From the NCBI RefSeq assembly GCF_001027285.1, contig NZ_CP011509.1, forward strand, positions 7,774,501-7,838,500: 64,000 nucleotides of DNA, in the 5' to 3' direction. A model generated the notes under the pieces. That model was not told the DNA's origin and did no database searches. It saw only the letters and a program-made list of their open reading frames with translations. The position numbers were made by a program, and so were the translations under genes. Source of the stretch: Archangium gephyra (GTDB lineage Bacteria; Myxococcota; Myxococcia; Myxococcales; Myxococcaceae). Shown here one piece after another: positions 22,501 through 31,981 of the stretch. The stretch's first letter is position 1. Every line of letters begins with the position of its first letter.

Positions 22501-24859
22501 TGAACTCGCAACCCGCCTGGGCGAGCCGGACCTCGAAGGCCAGCCCGGGCTCCAACGCCCACGGATCCTCGGACAGGTGCTGGAAGGCCGCGGCGAAGTA
22601 GTTAGCGGCCGAGCGGAACGCGGTGGAGCCCCGGGCCTTCCCACCCGCCTCGGCGTTCAGACGCGCGGCGAGGCGGCGCTCCTCGGGCTCGTGGATCAGC
22701 TCCGCCCCGGCGTTGAGCTGGCTCACCACGTCGAAGATCTTCTCGTGCACCTGCTCCCGGGACAGGCTCGCCAGCATCAGCCGGCCGATGCGCAGGTGGA
22801 CGGCCTGGCGCTCCTGCTCGGGGATGAGGGCATGGGCCGCCTGCTGGATGCGGTCGTGGAGGAACCGGTACTGCTCCGGGCCCCCCCGCACCAGCAGGCC
22901 TTCCTGGAACGCGGCCCCGAGACACCGCTCCACCGAGCCGGGCTCGCTCTGGTCGGAGATGATGCCGAGCATTCCGGCGGAGAAGGTGTTGCCCACGCAC
23001 GCCGCCAGACGCAGCAGGTGCTGGGTCACCATGGGGAGCTGGCGCAGCTTGCCCGCCATGAACTCGACGACGTTGTCCGAGTAGCCCTTCGCCCGGACGC
23101 CCTCCGCATCCCAGCGCCACGTGCCCTGGGGCGTGCGCGCCAGCAGGCCGTCCTGGTGGAGCGTCCGCATGAACTGCAGGATGAAGAAGGGGTTGCCCCC
23201 GGTCTTCTCCTGGACGAGCGCCGAGAGCGGCTGGACGAGCGCCCCGTCCGCCCCGGGCAACGTATCGGCGACGAGCTGCTGGAGCTCCTCCATGCGCAGC
23301 GGCTCGAGCTGGAGCTCGGCGAGCTGAGCACCCGCCTTGCGAAGCTCGTCCAGCAAGCACACCAATGGGTGGGAGGGGCTGACCTCGTTGTCGCGGTAGG
23401 CGCCGATGAGCAGCACCGGCGACATCCCCGGGTGGGTGAGCAGGTGTTTGATGAGCCGCAGGCTGGCGCCATCCGCCCACTGCAGATCATCCAGGAAGAG
23501 GACCAGCGGGTGCTCCGGGGTGGCGAACACGCCGAGGAACTGGCGGAACACCCGGTGGAAGCGGTGCTGCGCCTCGGAGGCGGGCACCTCGAGCACCGCC
23601 GGCTGCTTGCCCGCGATGAGCTCGAGCTGGGGCACCACGTCCACGAGGAGCTGCCCCTCCGCACCCCAGGCCTCCTGGAGGTGCGCGCGCCACTGCTCCA
23701 GCTCCGCGTCGGTGCCCGACAGCAGCTGCTGCGTCAGCCCGCGGATGGCCTGCGCCAGGGTGGCGTAGGGGATGGCCTGCTGGAACTGATCGAACTTCCC
23801 GCTCAGGAAGAAGCCGCGCCGTTGCACCACCGGCTTGTGCAGCTCGTGCACCACCGAGGACTTGCCGATGCCGGAGTAGCCACGCACCAGCATGAGCTCG
23901 GGCCGGCCGCCCCGCGCCACCCGCTCGTAACCCTGGAGCAGGGCCGCGGCGTGTGCATCCCGTCCGTAGAGCCGCTGCGGAAGCTGGAAGCGGCTGGGGA
24001 AGTCGTGCACCCCGAGCGTGAAGTCCTCGTGCACACCCCGGAGCAGGCCCTCCTGGCACCGCACGAGGTCGGCCTTCAAGCCTTCGGCGCTCTGGTAGCG
24101 CTCCTCGGCGACCTTGGCCAGCAGCTTCATCACGATGGCGGACAGGCTCGGGGGCAGACCCGGCACGCGCTCCAGCGGAGACGGAGGGACCAGGGCCAGA
24201 TGGGCGTGGAACCACTCGAGCGCATCCCGCCCGTGGAAGGGGCGGATGCCCGTGAGCAGCTCGTAGAGGGTGACGCCCAGCGAGTAGAAGTCCGTGCGGT
24301 AGTCCACCGAGCGGTTCATGCGCCCCGTCTGCTCCGGGGACATGTAGGCCAGGGTGCCTTCGAGCAGGGAGGCGGGAGCCGCCTCCACGTGCTCGACGAG
24401 TTGCAGGGTGGCCGTGCCGAAGTCGATCAGGCACACCTCCCCCGGGGGCGTGAGGATGATGTTGGAGGGCTTGATGTCCTTGTGGATGACGCCGCGGCGA
24501 TGCATCTCCGCCAGGGTCGAGGCCAGGGAGATGGCCAGCCGCAGGACATGCGCGGGCTCGAGCGGCGTACCGGTGAGCTCGGACAGGGTGGTGCCTTCCA
24601 TGGCCTCCAGGAGGAGCACCGGCCGCTCGTGGATCCGCTCACAGGCGTGAGGACGGGTGACGCCCCCCACGCCCCGCAGACGCTGGAGGATGGAGAACTC
24701 CCGCTGGTAGCGCTCGCTCTCGCGGGCCCCCGGGGAGGAGATCATGGGCGTCTTGAGGATGAGGGGCAGACCATCCGCGTCACGTACCGCATGGAACAGC
24801 AGGTTCGACCCGGTGGCCTTGATGGCCCCTCGAAGTGTGTAGCCGCGAATGTGCAACAT
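19562..24859 (-). CDS. Trifunctional Ser/Thr kinase, ATPase, histidine kinase
   Basis: A 1,765-residue cytoplasmic signalling protein of a type common in myxobacteria. Residues about 1-280 form a Hanks kinase with HKDIKPSN near 127, a DFGTA motif and [15 protein letters not shown]. Residues about 320-560 form an AAA/STAND-like ATPase with Walker A GYSGIGKS and Walker [14 protein letters not shown] long helical TPR-like region follows to about 1290, then a GAF domain (about 1310-1445), a coiled coil, and a histidine kinase with the H-box [14 protein letters not shown] near 1505 and ATPase motifs [16 protein letters not shown] and [11 protein letters not shown] 24859 is chosen because the kinase fold starts there; the open frame extends 51 residues upstream with low-complexity sequence. 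No response regulator is adjacent. Confidence 0.93.
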   Translation of the reverse strand: MLHIRGYTLRGAIKATGSNLLFHAVRDADGLPLILKTPMISSPGARESERYQREFSILQRLRGVGGVTRPHACERIHERPVLLLEAMEGTTLSELTGTPLEPAHVLRLAISLASTLAEMHRRGVIHKDIKPSNIILTPPGEVCLIDFGTATLQLVEHVEAAPASLLEGTLAYMSPEQTGRMNRSVDYRTDFYSLGVTLYELLTGIRPFHGRDALEWFHAHLALVPPSPLERVPGLPPSLSAIVMKLLAKVAEERYQSAEGLKADLVRCQEGLLRGVHEDFTLGVHDFPSRFQLPQRLYGRDAHAAALLQGYERVARGGRPELMLVRGYSGIGKSSVVHELHKPVVQRRGFFLSGKFDQFQQAIPYATLAQAIRGLTQQLLSGTDAELEQWRAHLQEAWGAEGQLLVDVVPQLELIAGKQPAVLEVPASEAQHRFHRVFRQFLGVFATPEHPLVLFLDDLQWADGASLRLIKHLLTHPGMSPVLLIGAYRDNEVSPSHPLVCLLDELRKAGAQLAELQLEPLRMEELQQLVADTLPGADGALVQPLSALVQEKTGGNPFFILQFMRTLHQDGLLARTPQGTWRWDAEGVRAKGYSDNVVEFMAGKLRQLPMVTQHLLRLAACVGNTFSAGMLGIISDQSEPGSVERCLGAAFQEGLLVRGGPEQYRFLHDRIQQAAHALIPEQERQAVHLRIGRLMLASLSREQVHEKIFDVVSQLNAGAELIHEPEERRLAARLNAEAGGKARGSTAFRSAANYFAAAFQHLSEDPWALEPGLAFEVRLAQAGCEFMSGNAAEARRLVEELLPRARTFPELAGVCRLKSELLLIANEHMAAVTCLLECLERMGMPMPPFPTWEEVETANAEVWALLGDRPIASLIELPLMNEPDMEALMNVLGALFAPAYFLSPSLLLLHLSRMVSLSLRHGHLPASVHGYSWFGVMVGHTFKKYREGQAFCQLAHALVERYDLAALRGKALHTLKMANCWTEPLALSLELAQRAFQHALQASDIQIACFSACHLVTNRLTLGLPLEEVYQESIARLDFVSKAGFVGVRDTIHFTQRYVQQLRGLTPSFDSLSGEGFDEAAFEAELPSNQSTTQCWYWLTQAQSRFLRGAYPEALEAVDRSFELRWACQGLLPSLELHLFRALILAACYGGMAPEQQQRALEALRGHQRQLAEWADHCPSTFRGPERLVSAELARLSGQEGEALRAYEQAHQSAREHGFVQNAALACELAARFWRERELPTLAEAYARKARDAYVRWGAHGKVRHLDIEWPLLASCEDTEGTDTNTSSTQLDALTLVKAQQAISGEIVLERLATTLLRVAIENAGAQRGALLLPRGDSLQIVALSGTAPEDSTGDADEPRLPWSLLSYVKRTREHVLIGDASRPHPFAADPWLARGHARSVLCLPLLRQEEFRGVLYLENDLAPDAFTPARLSLLGHLASQAAISVENAQLYTDVQRAESALRRANDELEKRVEERTRELKQAQSRLVDTARTAGMAEVAANVLHNVGNVLTSAVINHQVLRQTVDSSRVGRLKQATTLLDEHRHALADFLSRNPRGMQLLNYLTVLADELLREQATLREGMESMGMHIEHIRAIVQIQQNYASSTLLTEECELSGLVQDAVRILMPALRRHGVSATQELAALPPVSLDKHKVLQILINLIGNAKKAVEALPEGQRRVHVRLEAVGRRARVLVVDNGVGIAPENRERLFSQGFTTHEGGHGLGLHSSALAARALGGSLALESEGPGQGATAILELPLDGAGAALE

Positions 24860-24965
24860 GCGTGGAAGCGCCCCCCCCGGGCCCGCCCCGGGCTTCTGCT
24901 CGCGGGGCCTGCCTCCAGGATACCGAAGAGGGATGGGACGGAGAACTCCACCCCCCTCCCCTGCC

Positions 24966-25127
24966 CTACCGCGCCACCACCCCGCCGAGTCCCCGTGACA
25001 CCAGCGAGGCAACGCCCGTAACCCCGTCCAGCCACCGCTGGAGTCCGCGCGCCAGCAGCGGCAGCGAGATGCCGGCCAGACTGCCCAGGAAGCGCGACAC
25101 CTCCAGCAGCGGCAGCGCTACCTGGGC
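24966..25127 (-). pseudogene. Possible MprF membrane-domain remnant
   Basis: The minus strand encodes LPLLEVSRFLGSLAGIS followed by LPLLARGLQRWLD. This closely resembles the loop and membrane helix of the N-terminal domain of MprF-type lysylphosphatidylglycerol synthases, recalled as SHFLGSLxG...LLLLARGLQRRLDA. Only about 53 codons remain, with no start. The upstream part of the same frame reads as shadow sequence, and the 3' end overlaps the stop of the 57-residue gene. No other MprF part is in the window. The resemblance is from memory and may be misleading. Confidence 0.35.
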
Positions 25128-25291
25128 GGGCCGGACCCGCGGGCGCGCGACACGAGGCTGATGACGCCCAGCACCACCGCCGCGATGAGCAGCAGGTGGA
25201 TGGCCGCTCCCACGATCTTGAAGATCAAGCCCGCGACAACCCAGACGACGAATAGCGCCACCGCGATCCAGGCGAGGCTCTTCAAATCCAT
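25118..25291 (-). CDS. Small two-helix membrane protein (DUF5670/Lmo0937-like)
   Basis: A 57-residue protein from ATG 25291, which has AGGAG 7 nt upstream. It has two hydrophobic helices, SLAWIAVALFVVWVVAGLIF and IHLLLIAAVVLGVISLV, joined by a short Lys/Gly loop, and a basic end. This matches the Lmo0937-type small membrane proteins found in many bacteria, often stress-induced, with unknown function. It stands alone between the giant kinase and RNase R. Confidence 0.75.
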   Translation of the reverse strand: MDLKSLAWIAVALFVVWVVAGLIFKIVGAAIHLLLIAAVVLGVISLVSRARGSGPPR

Positions 25292-25459
25292 GGACGTCTC
25301 CTGGCTGGAAGGTGGGGACCGGCCGCCGGACCGGAAGCGTGAGGTGTCCGGCCCGCTCCCAGGGGACTCGGCGTCTCTTCCGCCCGCCCGGCCGCACGCG
25401 CACACGCCGGGACGGCGGAGCCTCGGGTGGGCCCCACCGTCCTGGTGCGCTGGCCGCGC

Positions 25460-28400
25460 CTACTTCTTCTTCGCCTTGCGCGCGGGAGCGGCCTTCTTCG
25501 CGGCCCCCTTCGCCTTGGCGCCACCCGTGGGGCGGGCCTTCGACGCGGCACGGGCCTTCACGGCCGGGGCCTGCTTCTTCATGGCGGGCGCCTTCTTGGC
25601 GGCCGGAGCCCGAGCCGTCTTCTTCGCGGCGGGAGCCTTCTTCGCGGCGGGAGCCTTCTTCGCAACCGCGGCCTTCTTCACGGCGGGAGCCTTCTTGGCG
25701 GCCGTGGCCTTCTTGGCAGCCGGGGCCTTCTTCTTCGCGCCTGCCCCACCCGCCGCGGCCTTCTTCACGGCGGGGCGCGCAGCGGTCTTCTTCTGGGCCC
25801 CGGCGGCCCGCTTCGCACGCGCGGGCTTCTCCTCGGCGGCCGCGGCGGCCTTCTTGCGCCGCGTGGGAGGCACGGCCCGGACGGGCTCGGCCTGGGGTTG
25901 CGCTCCCTGTGCGGCGAGGGCGCGGATGCGATCCGCGACCGTCGGCACCGGGGCGGCGGCCTGCTCCTGGGCCTCGGGAGCCTCGGGACGCCGCTCCACG
26001 GGGCGAGGCGCCACCTCCGGCGTCTCCACCGCTTCGGCGGCCCGCCGCGCCTCCTCGGCCTCCCGCTTCCGCAGGGCCTCGGCCTCGGCCAGGGAGAGCT
26101 CGGTCCGCACGGGGGGACGGCCCCAGCGCTCTTCCCGGCCCCGCTCGCGTCCGGCACGGTTGGCCTTCTTGCGCTCCTGCCAGGCCTGCTGCTTCTGCGC
26201 CTCGCGCTCCTCCCGGCCGGTCTCCTGGACGGCCGTGATGGTCTGGCCAGCGACCTCGAGCGCGTCGAACTCGATGCGCCGCAGGGCCAGGTTCACGTTG
26301 ACGAGCCGCACCCGGGCCTTCTGTCCCACGCGGACGCGGAAGCCGCCCGGCAGCGTGAAGGAGTGCAGGTTCTTGTCGAAGCGGGTGCCGAAGCCGAGCG
26401 AGTCGGCGCGGACGAGCCCCTCCACGTGCACCTCGTCGAGCTCCACGAAGAAGCCGAACTCGACGAGCCCGGCGACGGTGGCGACGAACTCCTCGCCCAG
26501 GCGGTCCTTCATCATCAGGGCCGCGTAGTAGGAGACGACCTCGCGCTCCACCTGCATGGCGGCGCGCTCGCGCTCGGAGCTCTGCGAGGCCATGTCCTCC
26601 AGCCGCTGCTCCTCGCGCTCGAGCTGGGCGGGGGAGCGCTCCTGTCCACCGCGGTCCCAGTGCGCCTTGAGCAACCGGTGGACGAGCAGGTCCGGGTAGC
26701 GGCGGATGGGCGAGGTGAAGTGGAGGTAGTACTCGGCGGCCAGGCCGTAGTGGCCGACGTCGGAGGCCGTGTAGACGGCCTGCATCATCGAGCGCAGCAG
26801 AAGCTGGTTGAGGGCGCGCTCCTCGGGGTGGCCCTGGAGCTGGGCCATGAAGGCGTTGAGGGCCTTCGGGGAGATCTCCTCGGCCTGGAGGCGGAAGCCG
26901 TAGGCCTGGGCGAGCTGGGCGAAGATGGCCAGCTTCTCCTCGTCGGGCTCACCGTGGTAGCGGTAGACGCTGGGCAGGCCCAGGTCGGCGAAGAACTTCG
27001 CCACCGCCTCGTTGGCGGCGAGCATGCACTCCTCGATGAGCCGGTGGCTGTCCTTGCGCTCGCGCTTCTCCATGCGGGCGGGCATGCCGTCCTCGCCCAT
27101 CATCACCTTGTGCTCGGGCAGGTTGAAGTCGATGGCGCCGCGCTCCTTGCGCATGCGCATCAACACCCGGGCCAGCTCCATGAGCCGCTCGAACTGGGGC
27201 TTGAAGGCGTTGCGGTGGGGGACGTCCTTGCCGTCCAGCACGTCCTGCACCTCGTTGTAGGTGCAGCGGGCGTGGCTGCGCATGACGCCCGGGTAGATGT
27301 CGCTGGAGACCAGGTGCCCGCGCGTATTCAGCACCATGTCGGCCACCATGCACAGCCGGTCCTCGTCGGGACGCAGCGAGCAGATGCCGTTGCTGAGGCG
27401 CTCGGGGAGCATGGGCAACACGCGGTCCGGCAGGTAGACGGAGGTGGCGCGGCGCAGGGCCTCGGCGTCGATCGCGGTGCCCTCGCGCACGTAGTGCGTC
27501 ACGTCGGCGATGGCCACCACGAGCCGGAAGCCCTGGGGGTGGGGCTCGGTGTAGACGGCGTCGTCGAAGTCGCGGGCGTCCTCGCCGTCGATGGTGACGA
27601 GCGCCATCTGCCGCAGGTCGCGGCGGTTCTCCCCACGGGCCTCCTCCTCGCTCACCGTTGGGAGGATGCGGTCCGCCTCGTCCATGACCTCGGGAGGGAA
27701 CTCGTCGGAGAAGCCCTGCGAGTAGGCGATGGAGAGCACCTCGTTGCTCGGGTCTCCGGGCTTGCCGATGGAGCCGGCGACCTCGCCATAGAGGCCCTCG
27801 CCCGGCTCCAGCAGCTCCGCGCCGATGCCGAGCCGGACCTTCACCACGTCCCCATCCCGCGCCATCTGGGTGGGCGGGACACGGATGTTGCCCTGCGTCT
27901 GGAGGTTCTTGTCGTAGGGGACGACGAACGCCTGGCGCTTGCCCTGCTCCACGTAGGTGCCCACGGCGAGCTGCCGGGTGCGGCCGACCACCTGCAGCAG
28001 ACGGCCCTCCATGCGTCCGGGACGGCCCCAGGCCTCGACGATCACCCGATCATTGTCGAGCGCCCGCGAGGCCTCCTGGGGCGGCAGGAAGATGTTGTCG
28101 CCCTCGCCCGAGCTGGGGTGGACGAAGCCGTAGCCGTCGCGGTGCACATGCAGGATGCCCTCGAGGGTGGACGTCTCCTGACCCTCGCTCCGGTCACGCC
28201 CTCCGCGGCCTCGGGGCGCGAAACGCTCCTCGCGCTCGAAGCGCCCTCCCCGTCCCGGCCGGCGATCCTGCGCGAAACCGCCGTCCCGCTTGCCGGGCCC
28301 GCCGCGCTCATCCCGGGCGAAACGGCCCCGGGGCTCGAAACGGCCCGCCTTCTCGGGGCGTCCGCCCCCGGGACCGGGCCGCTGCTGCTGCTGGCCGTAG

Positions 28401-28918
28401 CCACCGCGCTGGGGACCGGAACCCCCCCGGGGCTCGAAACGGCCGCGCGGACCGGGAGCGCCCCGGTCGTCCCGGGCGAAGCGGCTCCGGGACTCGGGCC
28501 CCTGAGGCTCCGAGGGGCCACGCGACGGAGGTGCTCCGCGCTCGTCCCGGGCGAAGCGGCTCCGGGGCTCCATGCGGCCCTCGCGCACGAAACGGCCCCG
28601 GGGCTCCGGCGTGCCCTCCCGCGAGAAGCGTCCCTTGGGGGCGAAACGCGCATCCGGCTCGGCGCGCACGTCCTCCCGGGGGCCACCGGGCCGGCGCTCG
28701 TCCCCCCCACCCCCCGCCGGAGCAGGCCGCTCGCCCCGCAGGCGGAAGCGCTTGCCCTCCTTGAGCAGCTCGCCGCTGCGCACCATGTCCCGCAGGGTGC
28801 GCTTGAGCTGGGTCTGCTGCCCGGGGTGCAGATGGGTGAGCTTCAACAGTTCCTGGATGCCGAGCGGGTGCTTGGACTCGGCCAGGTGTCGCTTCACGTC
28901 ACGAGGAAGATCGGTCAC
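25460..28918 (-). CDS. rnr: RNase R with RG-rich insert and histone-like tail
   Basis: A 1,152-residue 3'-5' exoribonuclease, well above the roughly 700-800 residues usual for RNase R. Residues 1-60 are a winged-helix-like start. About 62-240 is a low-complexity Arg/Gly/Pro region with repeated RFARDERG-type units. Cold-shock domains follow, then the RNB domain with an intact DGEDARDFDDAV site near 449 and HFTSPIRRYPDLLVHR, then an S1 domain from about 825. From about 1019 to the end there is a Lys/Ala tail built of AKKAP units like histone H1. Both extra regions should bind RNA or DNA. GTG start 28918. Substrate: structured RNA in mRNA and rRNA turnover. A second RNB gene is at 43773. Confidence 0.93.
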   Translation of the reverse strand: MTDLPRDVKRHLAESKHPLGIQELLKLTHLHPGQQTQLKRTLRDMVRSGELLKEGKRFRLRGERPAPAGGGGDERRPGGPREDVRAEPDARFAPKGRFSREGTPEPRGRFVREGRMEPRSRFARDERGAPPSRGPSEPQGPESRSRFARDDRGAPGPRGRFEPRGGSGPQRGGYGQQQQRPGPGGGRPEKAGRFEPRGRFARDERGGPGKRDGGFAQDRRPGRGGRFEREERFAPRGRGGRDRSEGQETSTLEGILHVHRDGYGFVHPSSGEGDNIFLPPQEASRALDNDRVIVEAWGRPGRMEGRLLQVVGRTRQLAVGTYVEQGKRQAFVVPYDKNLQTQGNIRVPPTQMARDGDVVKVRLGIGAELLEPGEGLYGEVAGSIGKPGDPSNEVLSIAYSQGFSDEFPPEVMDEADRILPTVSEEEARGENRRDLRQMALVTIDGEDARDFDDAVYTEPHPQGFRLVVAIADVTHYVREGTAIDAEALRRATSVYLPDRVLPMLPERLSNGICSLRPDEDRLCMVADMVLNTRGHLVSSDIYPGVMRSHARCTYNEVQDVLDGKDVPHRNAFKPQFERLMELARVLMRMRKERGAIDFNLPEHKVMMGEDGMPARMEKRERKDSHRLIEECMLAANEAVAKFFADLGLPSVYRYHGEPDEEKLAIFAQLAQAYGFRLQAEEISPKALNAFMAQLQGHPEERALNQLLLRSMMQAVYTASDVGHYGLAAEYYLHFTSPIRRYPDLLVHRLLKAHWDRGGQERSPAQLEREEQRLEDMASQSSERERAAMQVEREVVSYYAALMMKDRLGEEFVATVAGLVEFGFFVELDEVHVEGLVRADSLGFGTRFDKNLHSFTLPGGFRVRVGQKARVRLVNVNLALRRIEFDALEVAGQTITAVQETGREEREAQKQQAWQERKKANRAGRERGREERWGRPPVRTELSLAEAEALRKREAEEARRAAEAVETPEVAPRPVERRPEAPEAQEQAAAPVPTVADRIRALAAQGAQPQAEPVRAVPPTRRKKAAAAAEEKPARAKRAAGAQKKTAARPAVKKAAAGGAGAKKKAPAAKKATAAKKAPAVKKAAVAKKAPAAKKAPAAKKTARAPAAKKAPAMKKQAPAVKARAASKARPTGGAKAKGAAKKAAPARKAKKK

Positions 28919-28956
28919 GAGAGGTCCCGAATCAGGAAGCCCAGCGGGCGGCCCTG

Positions 28957-28997
28957 AAAAAAGTAAGCCCGGCGGGTCCCACTGGGGACCCCCGGGC
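28957..28997 (-). terminator. Strong intrinsic terminator after the chagasin-like gene
   Basis: On the minus strand, GCCCGG-GGGTCCC pairs with GGGACCC-G-CCGGGC (13 bp, one bulged base, loop CAGT). It is followed by TTAC and six T (28957-28962). It lies 43 nt beyond the stop of the 470-residue gene and ahead of rnr, so it should separate the two transcripts. Confidence 0.85.
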
Positions 28998-29039
28998 GCA
29001 AAGGACGATGACGCGTGGATTCGCGGTACAGACAGGCCC

Positions 29040-30452
29040 TCAGGGCTTGACGGTCACGGTGAGCTTGAACGAGCGCTCCACCTGGCCGGGATTGAAGGCC
29101 TTGGCGAGGAAGAACTCCACGTCCGAGGTGCCCGGGTTGCGAGGGGTGAAGAAGAACTCGCGGGTGGCGGTCCCCTCGGAGCCGGGCTCGAAGTTGGCCT
29201 CGCGCAGGCCCACGCGCTTGGCCGCCGTGGGCTCGATGGCCCAGGTGAAGCCCGCCTGCTCCGGCAGCCGCACCGTGAAGGCGTGGTTGAGCTTCACCTC
29301 GATGGTGGTCGACTGCTCGCCCTCCACATGGACGGAGTCCAACCCCTCGCGGGAGATGGGCCGGATGTCCGAGGGGCGCGGCTCCACGTTCTCCACGTCG
29401 ATGCGGCCACCCCAGCCGGAGGACTTGTCCACCACGCCGGTGACGGACAGGGTGTGGCCCAGGTACTTGCGCAGCCCCTTGGCGCCCTTGCCCTCGAGGA
29501 TGTACGACACCTGCTGGCGGGTGCCGCCGTTGGACACCACCAGCACGAACTCGTCGCCGGTCATCTCCAGGTTGCCGCGCAGCGCGGCGAAACCCTTCAT
29601 GCCCGCGCCCATGCCGGCGGAGATCACCTGGGACACCTCTCCAGGGGACAGGTAGCGCAGCCGGATCTCCGTCTCCACGGGCTCCGGCGTGGGCTCCTCG
29701 ACCTCGGGCTTCTTGGCGGAGAACTTCCGCACGTCCACCGTGCCACCGTAGTTGGTGGTCTTCTTGATGAGTCCGCTGACGGACACCTTGTGATCCAGGT
29801 AGGCCGGCAGCACCTCCTGATCCGGCCCCTGGAGGATGAAGGTCAGCTCGCGCTTGTCGCGGCCCACCACCACCAGGTTGGGCAGCCCGTCGATCACCGT
29901 CAGGCGGCCCTTGAGGCTGCCCTCGCCCACCACGCCACGGCCCGCGCCGGCGGTGAGCAGCTGCTCCAGGTCGCGCTTGTTGAGCGGCTCGGCCATGGGG
30001 GGCAGCTTGGTGGCGCGCGGACGCGGCTTCTCGACCGCGGGCGGCGCCGCCGCGGCTTCGCGGCCCTTGCCCTTGGGGGCGGACTCCTTCTCCTTGCCCT
30101 TGGGGGGCGGAGCGGCTTCCTTGTCCTTCTCCTTCGCCTTGGGCACGGGCTCCTTTTCCTTGCCCTTGGGCGCGACGACTTCCTTCACCTTGGCGGCCGC
30201 CTTCACGGCGACTTCCTTCACCTTGGTGGCTGCCTTCGCGGCGGTCTTCTTCGCGGCGGCGGCGGGTGCGGCCTTCTTTTCCGCTGGAGCCTTCTTCTCC
30301 TGCTGCTTCGCGTTACCGGCGGCCTTCGTCACCAACTTCGCGGCGGCCTTGGCCACGCTCTTGGAGGCGGTCTTGAGCACACCCGGTTTCGTCGACTTGA
30401 CCTTCTTCGCAGCGGGAGTCGCCTTCTTGGCCCCGGACCTGGGCTTGGCCAT
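29040..30452 (-). CDS. Lys-rich protein with duplicated domain and chagasin-like end
   Basis: A 470-residue protein; ATG 30452 has AAGGAG about 10 nt upstream. Residues 1-130 are a histone-H1-like Lys/Ala/Pro region (AKKAT, AKKVK, AAAKLV, PKGKEKE). Two related segments follow. The first is near residues 145-235 (YLDHKVSVSGLIKKTTNYGG). The second is near 270-355 (YLGHTLSVTGVVDKSSGWGG). Both read like compact beta domains. The last 100 residues resemble the I42/chagasin family of cysteine-protease inhibitors: LPEQAGFTWAIEP in place of the NPTTG loop, then GSEGTATREFFF and a closing strand SFKLTVTV. No signal peptide is seen, so despite this fold it may act inside the cell. A DNA- or RNA-binding role is inferred from the tail only. 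Confidence 0.75.
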   Translation of the reverse strand: MAKPRSGAKKATPAAKKVKSTKPGVLKTASKSVAKAAAKLVTKAAGNAKQQEKKAPAEKKAAPAAAAKKTAAKAATKVKEVAVKAAAKVKEVVAPKGKEKEPVPKAKEKDKEAAPPPKGKEKESAPKGKGREAAAAPPAVEKPRPRATKLPPMAEPLNKRDLEQLLTAGAGRGVVGEGSLKGRLTVIDGLPNLVVVGRDKRELTFILQGPDQEVLPAYLDHKVSVSGLIKKTTNYGGTVDVRKFSAKKPEVEEPTPEPVETEIRLRYLSPGEVSQVISAGMGAGMKGFAALRGNLEMTGDEFVLVVSNGGTRQQVSYILEGKGAKGLRKYLGHTLSVTGVVDKSSGWGGRIDVENVEPRPSDIRPISREGLDSVHVEGEQSTTIEVKLNHAFTVRLPEQAGFTWAIEPTAAKRVGLREANFEPGSEGTATREFFFTPRNPGTSDVEFFLAKAFNPGQVERSFKLTVTVKP

Positions 30453-30689
30453 CGACGCTGTCTCCTTGAATTCCCGTGTCTTTTCAACGGGTTGGCACAT
30501 CGGCCACCGCCCGGACGCGGGCCATGCGATCACCAGCGCTTGTAACGATGATCAGTGGGCCTGTCAAACAAAGTCTTGAATTTCCTAGGGACTTTGATCC
30601 CAAAAACAGCCAATCGCTACACGTCTGTTTCGCCTGTCCCGGGGCAAAGCCGATCAGCCCTGGGAGATCACCCCGAGGACGCCCGACCC

Positions 30690-31916
30690 ATGAAGGAAGA
30701 TGCCGCGCTGCTGCCCGTGGAGGATGCCCGAGCCCGTACGCTCGCCCTGGTCTCCCCGCTGCCCCCCGAGTGGGTGCGGTTGGAGGAGGCGCTGGGGCGC
30801 GCCCTGGCCGAGGACGTGCGCGCCCAGCGGACCCTGCCGCCCTGGGACAACTCGGCCATGGATGGGTTCGCGGTGCGCAGCGCGGAGCTCTCGGCCCCCC
30901 TGCCCGTCCGCCTCCAGGTGAAGGAGACGATCTACGCCGGCCAGACGCCCCGGCGCGAAGTCCAACCGGGCACCTGCGCGCGGATCATGACGGGAGCCCC
31001 GCTGCCCCCGGGAGCCGACGCGGTGGTGATGCGCGAGCGGACGCAGGAGGTGCCCGGGGACGAGGCGGTGGACATCCTCGAGGCGGTGGGGCCGGGCCAC
31101 TTCGTCCGGCCGAGGGGCGAGGACGCGCGGGAGGGCGAGGTGTTGCTGCCCCGGGGCACGCCGCTGGGGATTCCGGAGCTGGGGCTGCTGGTGGGCCAGG
31201 GGATGCTGACGGCGCCGGTGCCGCGCCGGCCGCGGGTGGCCATCCTCTCCACCGGGGACGAGCTGTGCCGGGCGGACGCGCCCACCGAGGGCCGCATCGT
31301 GGACGCCAACGCCCCGGCGCTCTCGCTGGCGGTGCTGCGCGCGGGCGGAGTGCCCTCGGTGCTGGGCATCGCCCGGGACACCCTGGAGGACGTGTACCAG
31401 CACCTGGCGGCGGCCCAGGGGTATGACCTGGTGCTGACGAGCGCGGGCATGTCCGTGGGCGAGCACGACTTCGTGCGCGAGGCCCTGGAGAAGCTCGGGG
31501 TGGAGCGGGACTTCTGGCGCGTGGCCATCAAGCCGGGCAAGCCGCTGGCGGTGGGCCGCAAGGGGGGCACCGTCTATATCGGCCTGCCGGGCAACCCCAC
31601 CTCCTCGCTCGTCACCTTCGAGCTCTTCGTCCGCCCGGCCCTGCGCCGGATGCTGGGGCATGGGGAGGTGGAGCCGCCGCGGGTGTCCGGCCGGCTGGAC
31701 GGCGAGCTGCGCAAGCCGGAGGGGCTGGCCCATTATGTCCGGGTGACGTCTACCTGGCGGGACGGCGAGCTGTGGGTGAAGCCCCTGTCCACCCAGACGT
31801 CGGGGGCACTGCGCTCCGCGGCCTCGGCCACTCACCTGCTCCACTTCCCGCGGACATCCAGTAGGCTGGCTACTGGTGACAGAGTGGAATTGCTGCCTCT
31901 GTCCTGGGGGGCATGA
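30690..31916 (+). CDS. moeA: Molybdopterin molybdotransferase
   Basis: A 408-residue MoeA. It inserts molybdate into adenylylated molybdopterin to finish the molybdenum cofactor. Typical segments are LPPWDNSAMDGFAVR, RIMTGAPLPPGADAVV, ILSTGDEL, LTSAGMSVGEHDF and IGLPGNPTSS, covering domains I-III in order. ATG 30690 has GAGG 11 nt upstream; an earlier in-frame start at 30555 gives an unlikely leader. The 237-nt gap to the divergent Lys-rich gene is less GC-rich than its surroundings (30530-30640) and probably holds both promoters. ribA follows closely. Confidence 0.95.
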   Translation: MKEDAALLPVEDARARTLALVSPLPPEWVRLEEALGRALAEDVRAQRTLPPWDNSAMDGFAVRSAELSAPLPVRLQVKETIYAGQTPRREVQPGTCARIMTGAPLPPGADAVVMRERTQEVPGDEAVDILEAVGPGHFVRPRGEDAREGEVLLPRGTPLGIPELGLLVGQGMLTAPVPRRPRVAILSTGDELCRADAPTEGRIVDANAPALSLAVLRAGGVPSVLGIARDTLEDVYQHLAAAQGYDLVLTSAGMSVGEHDFVREALEKLGVERDFWRVAIKPGKPLAVGRKGGTVYIGLPGNPTSSLVTFELFVRPALRRMLGHGEVEPPRVSGRLDGELRKPEGLAHYVRVTSTWRDGELWVKPLSTQTSGALRSAASATHLLHFPRTSSRLATGDRVELLPLSWGA

Positions 31917-31981
31917 GGAACGAACTTCAAGGGTTCGCATCCAACTTGTGCCACCAGATGTTGTGCGGGAGAAAGGTCATC

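Noticed and set aside
20306-25021. A 1,571-codon open frame on the plus strand opposite the giant kinase gene
   Set aside because: The minus strand has clear kinase, ATPase and histidine-kinase motifs; the plus frame is Arg/Gly/Ala-rich without motifs and is open only because of GC-rich codon use.
25480-25860. Short GCC/TTC-rich direct repeats at the rnr 3' end considered as CRISPR or a satellite
   Set aside because: They encode the AKKAP units of the Lys/Ala tail in frame.
25427-28957. A 1,176-codon open frame opposite rnr
   Set aside because: It is the mirror of RNase R, with Leu/Gly-rich low-complexity sequence and no domain.
30580-30690. A molybdenum-cofactor riboswitch upstream of moeA
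   Set aside because: No convincing set of conserved helices could be drawn; only short pairings were found.
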